The translations under genes were made by a program, and so were the position numbers. Of a stretch of 64,000 nt of DNA, positions 36,436 through 64,000 are shown piece after piece. Below the pieces are notes generated by a model. It worked only from the letters and a program-made list of their open reading frames with translations, searched no databases and was not told the DNA's origin. This DNA is from Pelecanus crispus. Taxonomy: Eukaryota; Chordata; Aves; Pelecaniformes; Pelecanidae. The DNA lies in contig NC_134649.1 of assembly GCF_030463565.1 (NCBI RefSeq), positions 1,808,001 to 1,872,000 on the forward strand. Direction: 5' to 3'. How positions within the stretch are numbered: the stretch's first letter is position 1; the number at the start of each line of letters is the position of its first letter.

Positions 36436-37839
36436 GACTCTTCACAGTTATCGATCCATTGGCTGGCTTTGTCTCTGGCTCAGTGAGTTTTCGAACCATT
36501 ACAAGAATTGCAAAATCCTCTTTCAGAGCGCTGGCTAGAACAGAAGTTTCATATCCTATCGCCACCTGTGACTGACCTCCGAGCTTAACTACGGAATTAT
36601 TTACATAATTGGGAAACAAAAGTGATGTATGTACAATGCACCATACCTTTACATTAGGCAGAAAAATTAACAAGTCGCAAAGAAAAGCAGAGAAACTACA
36701 GGATTGTTAAACTCTATTTGTTAACCTACTTTAGAGACTGCAAAGACCTAATTGTTGACGAAAACCACTCTGGGATGAGCTAATCTTTTACACTAGCTGA
36801 AACCGTAGTTTTCATTTTAGAACTAGAACTATTTTTGTTTCACTGGCTTTAAAAGGAGATTATTTCATTTTTTAAAAAATGATCAGTTTTCATTCTGCTT
36901 TCCATATAGGAAAGGGGTTCAAAGATGGCACAGAAAAAGGACTAAACTACAATTTTCAGGCTTGGGGTTTTCATTGTTAAAAAAAAAAAAATAACCACAA
37001 CCTTCAGGCAAAAATAAATTTTGTAGAGAATCTTAATTTTTAAAGGCATTTTCAAAAACACTGTGTGACTCCCATTCCATAAACTCATAGCCATCTACAA
37101 CGAAGAAAATATGCAATATAACTTCCAGAAAAAAGGTCACTTTATCAGGGCTGAGCCCCAATCCATACATACACATGCCAGACACAGAAGCTACAGAACT
37201 ACACTACTTATTATTGCTCAGGAGGTGCTTGGGAGGAGTACAGGGAGTCTCTTCTTGCCCTATAGTAGAGTTCAATCCCATAGTAGAGTTCAGAGTAGAG
37301 TTCAGTCCCATAGCAGGACCACTACAGGACTCATGTTGTGCCTGAATTTAAGTCTGTAGGAATTGTACCACAGCAGCCAACAGGGGCAACAGTTGGGGAT
37401 GCTTACAGAACATTTTCATGACATAACTAACAATCTTGTGACAACTTTGTATGCTGGAACGTCTGATTCCCTCTTTACCTCCTTCCTGAATCAAGCCACA
37501 AAAGCCTTTGCTCAAGAATGCCAAACAGGCTGTAGGAGGTAAGTTCTTGAGAAACAGGAGGTGGAAATGACAAAGGCGAAGCAACAGGCAGACGAGAGGT
37601 TGAGAAGAACAAACCTGGCAATTCTTTGAAGAGGGTAAGGAAGGCTGAATGAAATCAGGAAGGTTGCGTGTGTGTACGTACATGTCGCTGATACTCACAA
37701 CAGCTAGGAAGGAAGCCAAGTAGTCTCTTAAATAGGACAGAATAATTATTTCTACTGCACAGGTGAAATTTTATGATCTGCTAATGCAGATGTTGGGGCT
37801 AGGCAGTTAAATAGACTGCTCTGACTATAAAAATGAGAG

Positions 37840-37925
37840 TTCCTGAATCCCAGACCCATCTTTGACACTAGACTGATGCATGACCTTTGGCAATTCACTT
37901 TAACAATCTTAAGTGGAAACTGCTC
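37840..37925 (+). mobile_element. MIR-like SINE fragment (core region)
   Basis: CCTGAATCCCAGACCCATC, then GATGCATGACCTTTGGCAAT and TCACTTTAAC, resembles the MIR core (TGTGACCTTGGGCAAGTCACTTAAC). Weak but ordered similarity. Confidence 0.45.
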
Positions 37926-40900
37926 TTATTGAGTGCTAGAAAACTGAGTTTTGATGACACATTAGTGAGAGAAAATAATGTTTTGGGGTTAGTATTTCAG
38001 AAGTCCCTCACCTCCCAGTAAAAGGTTTTTCTCATCTGAACTAGTATTTATATGAAAAAGAAGCCTGGGTCTAGCAGAACACTCCTTATCCCTTGTCCCC
38101 CCAAATTATTCAAGAGCTCCTAACTCCAAATTCCATTTTGGATCAAATCGAAAACATTCCATTCAACATAATTGGAAACAAGTATTAATAAATGAAAAGT
38201 CTGACCTACAGTTTAAGGAATGGCAAACAGCAAGTATTATCACAGAGAGAAGTAGAAAAGTCCTATTTATTACAACACTGAAACAAATGAATTTATTACT
38301 GAAATAAAACCTTGTGTAATGAAGTGCAAAAATAGAAGGTTTTTATGTTTAAGGGTTGGGTTTTTTTCCTTGCCTGAATTCAACAGGTTTTACTCATTAT
38401 CAGGGTAATTCGGTCCCTCTGAATCCCTGCCCTTTCACTATTATTTACAGAAAACACAAACCAAAACATTACCACCTCCAACTCCAAAATTTCAGCCCAG
38501 CCTAAACACTTTCGGAAATCCTGTGAAACTCTGGTGTCCGTTCGACACCTCGCACAAACAGCTGCATCCGCGTACGCTGGCCTGAGGTCGGCAAGTGGAA
38601 CAAGGCATGACACTTCTGCTGCTCCCATCTTATCACTTGCACTATGACCAACAGAGCAGTGGGCATGACAGATTTTTTTTAGCGCTGGCAGAAGTTACTA
38701 CAGCAGCTGCACTGGTCATTACACTAGTAACTATGTCCCATGAATCACATTCCTCTTGAAGTCCCCTGCCCAAGAACTGTCCTCACTTTCATCTTCACTG
38801 CTTAAACTGACGGGCTTGAAAGCGCCCACATCCACGGCAGCAAGTTTCGTACAACACGCCCTTCCTACAGCAGGTGCTTCTTATTTTGAGCGTAAGAAAG
38901 AAATGCCCTCTGTTCTTTTGAAGTACTTCTGCTAAATCAAAGCCTAATCATTCTGTAAAGTATAAAAACTACAGGTACATTCCCCACCACCACCCCCTGA
39001 GAAGAGCAGAACTGGTCAAATATTCTCAAAAGTTTTCTTGAAGTCCTAAAGGAACAGTAAGGCTGCTGTACTTTCAACTACATTCACACTGCTGGTGTGC
39101 AGGCCTTGTAAAAACCTGACATCGTGCTCTTGTTGCTGTAACTCGCTCAGACAAACTGCTATAAAAAAACGCAACACCTTTCTATTTATCCCAACACACA
39201 CAGATTTGACAAGAATCGCCAAATTTTCTATTTTGATAAGAGTCCTCCAGACGTCTGTCATCTTCAGGAACAGCTAAATCAGTCCTGCAAACTCTTTTCA
39301 ATAAACTTGATTTTATACAGTTTCATTTTGACATCATCGTTCACCATCTTTTCCACCTTAGTTACAAAATACATTAACACACATTTTTAGCTTTGAATTC
39401 TGGAATGCAAACTTCTTAAGCTTTTTGTACTAAAAATTGTCATTTTTCTTTCCTCCCTCTGATTTTGTGTTTTATTCTGCCACACCACAGCTGAGTTGAT
39501 CAGCTTTTTTAAAGGAATTTGCTCAGGAGTTTTGCAAGAATCTCTAAAGCTCTTTTCTCACTTCTCTGTTGACCCACTCACAGACTTATGACAGGCTAAA
39601 AAAAAAAAAAAAATTTAAAAAAGCTGATTTCCCATCCTCCCTTGTCACATGTCTAACAAGTTATTGTATTTTGATTCTCTACAAACTACTCAGGAAAGCT
39701 GCATGGCCTGCTCATTTGACTGCAACGTTGTGCTATTTCTTCAATTTAGGGTTTTTTCACTTTCATCTTATACAGACATTTTTCCCTCAAAATTATCCTG
39801 AAGGTTTATCTAGCAATTAAGCTACTCCGTAATTTTTTTGGCTTACAATGTCTAACTCATGAGATTTTACAAAAGTTCTGAAGTTGATCACGGACAGGAC
39901 AGCTTGTAAAAGGCAGACCAACAGCAGTAAGAATGGCTGAATATTCAGTTACAAAATAAGTAATATGTATTATAAGCCACTGGAACTAACTGAACAATTA
40001 TTTTTCATTTGTTAAATCCTGTACAGTAAAATGAAGTATCAAAGCCATAAAAAAACCCACTTATTTGTAACGATGTCATCCTACCTTCATAGGAAAATTA
40101 TGAATGCTTCAGAAAAGACAAATTTGCCAGTTTACGTAAGGAATTGCCCAGTTATCTAAAGAACACCGAAGAATAAACAACGAATACTCTTTAAGCATCC
40201 TTTTCACAAAAAGAGACGATATACAGTGCATCTCCTGGTTAAAAAAAAAAAAAAAGAAACAAAAAAAACCCCTCCCAAATTCATCTAAACTCTGTCCTAA
40301 AAGCATGCCAACTACAACAACCAGTTTCAGTAAGAAATAAAAAAAAAAAATATATATGTATTTGACAAACAGAAACTGCAGGGGACAGGGAGGGGGAATG
40401 GTGTACTGCAAAAGACTTGCAGAAAACTATTTAAACTATTTTAAACACTGGTAGACAAGTTATGGAAGGTTTATGGGTGTATATATTGATCGGCTTGTTC
40501 CCACAGACCAGCAAAAACGTGTGAAACAATTTCTTCCCTTGTTTTGTTCATTATGAATTTCTAGGCTCCACTGGTACGCCTGATACTGTGCAAATAAAAA
40601 GGGAAATAACATCCTACACTCAACTCTGGGGAAAAAAAAATAAAGCCCATTTTGAGACATACCAGAAGTTTTCACCTCTTCTTCCCCTAATTTGCTAACT
40701 TAAAACAGCTGCTTCCCATTCTAGACATTGCTTTAAATAACCTTTCTTCATTCCTTGTCTGAGCTTTCCAGTTGAGTACCAACCTCTCACTTGACACACT
40801 GCTAGAAAACAGAATATTGTGACACAAACATGGAGTATTTGCAAGCAATTAATGCAGAAACCAATGGGATTCACTCATACGCCAGGGCAATTATACACCG

Positions 40901-41534
40901 GTCCCCAAAGCAAGCACTGAAAAACACATTGTTTGGAACTTGCCCTTCTCCCTCAAAGAGCCGATGACATTTAAAAAACGAGCAAATAACAGCAGACAAC
41001 AACCATTCCGTGTTTAGGCTCGACCACTCGGTTTACACCTTGCTACCACTACTGGGAGAGATTTGAACAACTGAGGAACAGACAGAAGGCACGGCACCAA
41101 CGTCCGAGCCTCTTAAAACAGTCGTAAGCTCCAGAGCTTATTCATCCAACATCTTGAGCTCTTCCTTTTTTTATTCTGCCTGTAGCACTCCCCTATGGAT
41201 TTTAATGGGTCTCAAAGCATAAATTTGCATTGTCAGGAAATTTATATAGTTTCCCTGTGCTCATTTTTGTCCCTTTTCCCCAGAGTTCCTGGATACCAGC
41301 AACCAGTACCATTCTAAATTCCCCTTAATGACCAATACTCCAGCTCTGCTGGGGGGTGGGGAAGTTAGGGGCGGGAAGAGGGACAATTTAAGAAGAGATT
41401 TTTCTCTTTCCAGTTACATCTACATACACAGAAATGACCGAAGATGTTACACAAAACATGAAGGAATGCATTGTCTAGACGCAGCAGGGACAAACAAGAT
41501 ACCAGCAGATCTACAAAGGAGCATTATAAGCCAC

Positions 41535-41560
41535 AAAAAAAAAAAAAAAAAAAAAAAAAA
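41535..41560. repeat. poly(A) run
   Basis: 26 consecutive A; no attached element recognised. Confidence 0.95.
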
Positions 41561-44500
41561 TCCAAAAAACCAATCAGCAGCTCATTTCAGCAAATGCTCA
41601 GCTACCCAGCAATTTTACAGACATAGAACACAGTAGGATTTCACACACGATGCATATGCTTAAGGTATAGGAGTCCTTCACATGAAACTTGTGTCAATGT
41701 CGGCTGCAGTATTCATGTTAAAAAAAATAAAAATAGGAAAGAAACATGGAAAAACATCCATAACAAAATGTAAACTGTGGAGGTAATCACCTAATTGCTC
41801 AAATTGCAGTTACATTAAATAGTTTTTAAAGCTAGAACAGAAAATACCTGAAAGAGAATCATACAGAAGCACATGAAAACTAACTCGGGCTCAGCAATAA
41901 CTGAGAAATTTCTACAGCAAGTGCTTTAGTGGTTTAGATTTTGGCCCCAGATTCTGACATGCGATCAGCTTCAACGTGCAAACCTGTATTTAGAATTCCC
42001 TTTTCATACAGTTAACAACAGATTACTTTGAGGAATGAAGAAATTGGACAAGTATGTGAACCGTGTACAGAAAATCAAACATTAACTGTAGCGATTACAG
42101 CGATTACTCACAGTATTAACTTCTTTGTACTTGAGCTTTAAAAACCAGAACACACAGATAAGAACGGAGAATATTTTGATCTTCCAAGGGGAGACCGAGC
42201 AGGGATCCTGCAGAGCAGTTTCCCACCACCGTAAGCAGGGCTCAGACCACTTTTGCTGCTCCGCTCTGTTAAGGACTCCGACAAGACAGGATTCCATAAA
42301 CTGTGTCAGTACGCTGTATTTCTGATCAATGACATCTATAACAGACAGCTGACAGCTTTGTTCACAGAAATGCATCGTAAACATTCCCCAACTAAGACTC
42401 AGTATTGCTTCATCAAACTGTAACAGCTCCTTCCTCTATTACAAAGAGAACAAAACCGGATCCTTAGTTTAAATGGCACAATCGCATCCATTTTTAAAGC
42501 CAATTTACTTTTTTCTGTATCCTAAAAGTATTAGTCAGTCCAGTGACCAGATTTTTTTTGTTGCTGTTTGTTTAAGAAAAGCTGTACTTTGCAAAGATGT
42601 TGTTTAAAATTTATTTACTCTTGTGATAGGACGCTTAGCTATTTGGCCTGTGGGACATTTCCATTCCCTTTTAGTTCTCCAAACAGTTCTCAAGACTTCT
42701 CAAACCCTTGCAATACAAACAGCATGCACATGAATGGGACAGACGGGAAACCAAGAAGTTTAAACATTTAATTTTGGTTTTTGAATAAGTTTCCCCCAAC
42801 AGCTTGGAGGGGGGCATTTTATACAAGTTTATATAATTAGAACACACAACACATTCTCTCTGCTGAGAAAACAATGGAAAAAGTATCTCTGTATTCTCAG
42901 AAACTTTCTTTTTTTTAAAATACTATGTTGGTTTAGTAAATGCTCATAAACACTTTGTTTCCATGATAAAAGTTCTTTTCCAAAGGTCTTCACCTGTGCC
43001 ATGAAAACAAATTCCAGACCAAACCTTCCTTTGTGAAGCCTCAGCCCAGGGGCCACCTTTGTTCACACCTGTAAAGGAGAATTTAAAACAGAGCTAAAAT
43101 AAAATTCACCCTGATCCCGAAGTCCTAAACGCTTTGTAAAGTTTATAGTCTAAAACTACTGCAGTAACTTCTATTATGTTGAAACCAGTGCCACAGAGCA
43201 ATGAAACGACTTGTCCGTGCCACAGACAAAACCAAAATCCAATGGCTCTGACAGCTAAATCGTAACGAGGCCCTAATCCACCACAAAAATATCAACCTGT
43301 TGCAGAATACTAGCGGTACCAGACTATAGGTTACGCTTTTTACCTTAAGCTGGATCCAGCTTGACCTTTCTCCCAGCTTGCACACTCAACAGCACTTGTG
43401 CTTAGTTGTCAACTGCGTTCATTACAGTTTATCCGCGGATGACGCAGGTAGAAGCATCATCTCCATCCCGCACTGCAAAATATTTTGACAAGACAGACAG
43501 TTTTCCAGCAGTTCTCATCTTTTTGCTGATACTGAGTATCAAATGTTTCAAACAACTCTTTGGGATTTTGACAGCCCTGTCTTTTTCAACCGCCTGAGGC
43601 GAAGGCAAGGTGAACAAGTCCACCGACGCTCCAGCGGCTCTGCAGGAAGGGACAAGCAGGGATCTCACGAAGCGAACGAAGCACATTTTACCTGTCCCCT
43701 GCTACGCCCCACGACAACAGTCCCCTGCCTTTGATAAAACCAGTCACAAGTACACAGAGACGAGCGAGCGTGGGGTTTCGCCGCTGTCGGAACGCTAGCG
43801 GATCCCATACCCGACACAGAAAAGAGTACAGGGACGTACCTGGCACCTCATTTCAGGGGTCTGCCTGGCAAAAGATACGGGAGAATATACCTCCTGTTGG
43901 CACCACGGGCCCTGCCCCACCGCTTCATCCAACAACTGGACGTGAGCAACAGCAAGCGCAGGCTGCCGAGAGGCTGCGAGGCTTCTGCTGACACTGGGAG
44001 CAGCTACAAGCATCTCCGAGGGAGCTTCCCAGAGCGGGACTCGACCGACCGGGGATTCCTTTGCACAGGCAACGCCTCCCCGTCCTCCCTCTCTCAGCCC
44101 GGAGCCCTCGGCGGCCCAGAGCCCTCGGCGGCCCCTTCTTCACCCAAAGCGGGGGACCCCGGGCGCTACCACCCCGCCCGGCACCCGCAGCGCCGGCACC
44201 CCGCGGGCTCCCCCGCCGGGGCCTGGCCGCGGGGACGCCGCTCAGGGCGGGCAGGGCTGAGAGCCGGGCGGCCCGGCCCGGCCCGGCCTCCCCTCACGGC
44301 CGGCGCCGCCGCTGAGGAGCTCGGCGCCGCCGCTGAGGAGCTCGGCGCCGCCCGCCCCTCCCTCTCGTCTTCCTCCCTCCCTCCCTCCCTCCCTCCCGCC
44401 GGTCCGCCCCCGCCGCCGGCGGCCCGCGCTCCGCCGCCCCGCTCCGCTCCGCACCTTTCCCTCCCTCCTGGCTCCGCGCCCCTGCCCGGGCGGGCTCCGG

Positions 44501-44716
44501 CTCTAGCACCGCTCCCCGCCCCTCGGCGCCTCCCCCAGGATCCGGCAGGCGGGGGAGCGGAGCGGAGGAGCGCGGCGGGGCGGGAAAGAAGGCAAGGCAG
44601 AGCGCTCCCCGTCGCCGCCGCCGAGCCGCCGCCGCTCCTTCCCCATCAGCCACCAGCACGGAATGATCCTCCGCTCCCAGCCGGGCTGTCCCCCTGGCCG
44701 GCTTCGCCGCTCCCCC

Positions 44717-44750
44717 ATTGGCTTCCACCGCCCCTTGCCCGCCCCATTGG
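44717..44750 (-). promoter_or_regulatory. Paired inverted CCAAT boxes (NF-Y type) upstream of ANP32A
   Basis: ATTGG at 44717-44721 and 44746-44750, 29 bp apart (about three helical turns), each preceded by C-rich sequence (CCCCATTGG). They lie about 245-280 bp upstream of the ANP32A start codon. Known NF-Y-dependent promoters often have such spacing; binding here is inference. Confidence 0.6.
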
Positions 44751-44993
44751 CTCCGGCCTCGCCTTGCGGCGCGCCGGTTGGCGGGGAGGGCCGTCAATCG
44801 GGCCGGAGCCCCCGGGAGCGCCCGCCTCCGCAGTTATCAGGTTAGTGTTCGCCGCGGTGCTGGGGCTCGGGATTCCGAGCGGAGCTGGTTGAGCCCTCAA
44901 AGTCCCTCACCGCGCTGGCTTTGGGGGGGTCCCCATCGGTGTCACTGCACGAGCGGAGCCGGCGACAGCGAGCGACTCCCGCCAGCCACGGAG

Positions 44994-64000
<19,007 letters not shown>

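Larger units (their letters stand above)
33396..43949. other. Intergenic, no gene recognised
   Basis: Holds two MIR-like fragments (listed), a small tandem repeat at 37259-37320 (CCCATAGTAGAGTTCA units), A runs (36979-36992, 40240-40255, 41535-41560) and exon-like minus-strand stretches near 36371-36600 and 42110-42360 discussed under findings. No continuous gene structure could be built. Confidence 0.45.

Noticed and set aside
43897-44892. 331-codon plus-strand open frame ending just before ANP32A
   Set aside because: It lies in the CpG island, is Pro/Ala/Arg/Gly-rich, and has equally open frames on the other strand; it reflects high GC.

Overview
The window is a piece of a bird (neognath) nuclear genome. 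Evidence: intron-containing vertebrate genes, many CR1 LINE 3' ends with the typical ATTCTGTGA-like termini, a few worn MIR-like SINEs, and an ANP32A gene carrying the 33-codon exon duplication known only from birds (ratites are reported to lack it). I cannot name the species.

Layout. (1) Positions 1-3142, minus strand: the first three recognisable coding exons of NOX5 (calcium-activated NADPH oxidase 5), holding its four EF-hands. The rest of NOX5 lies beyond the left edge. A GC-rich minisatellite (1-897) sits in the NOX5 intron at that edge. (2) Positions 3143-43950: about 41 kb of mostly non-coding DNA with scattered CR1 copies, homopolymer runs and MIR-like fragments. Inside it, at 12241-13664 on the minus strand, are apparent remains of an unrecognised spliced protein gene with broken reading frames. 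Weaker exon-like pieces occur near 14.0, 15.2, 19.9, 28.6, 36.5 and 42.2 kb. (3) Positions 43950-47160: a large CpG island containing the ANP32A promoter (paired inverted CCAAT boxes) and first exon. (4) Positions 44994-64000, plus strand: ANP32A, a leucine-rich-repeat nuclear acidic phosphoprotein. Exons 1-4 and the avian duplicated exon are present. The acidic tail and nuclear localisation exons lie beyond the right edge.

The NOX5/ANP32A pair is divergent (head to head), matching the order and relative orientation known on human 15q23. Human SPESP1, which lies between them, was not recognised here. The two genes are not known to act together.

The most informative structure is the roughly 305-bp tandem duplication at 62901-63503. 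It contains the end of ANP32A exon 4 plus adjoining intron, and it created a new 99-bp exon with two acceptor sites 12 nt apart. The sequence predicts the two known insert forms (33 or 29 residues). It also shows that the short hydrophobic SUMO-interaction-like segment comes from what was intron.
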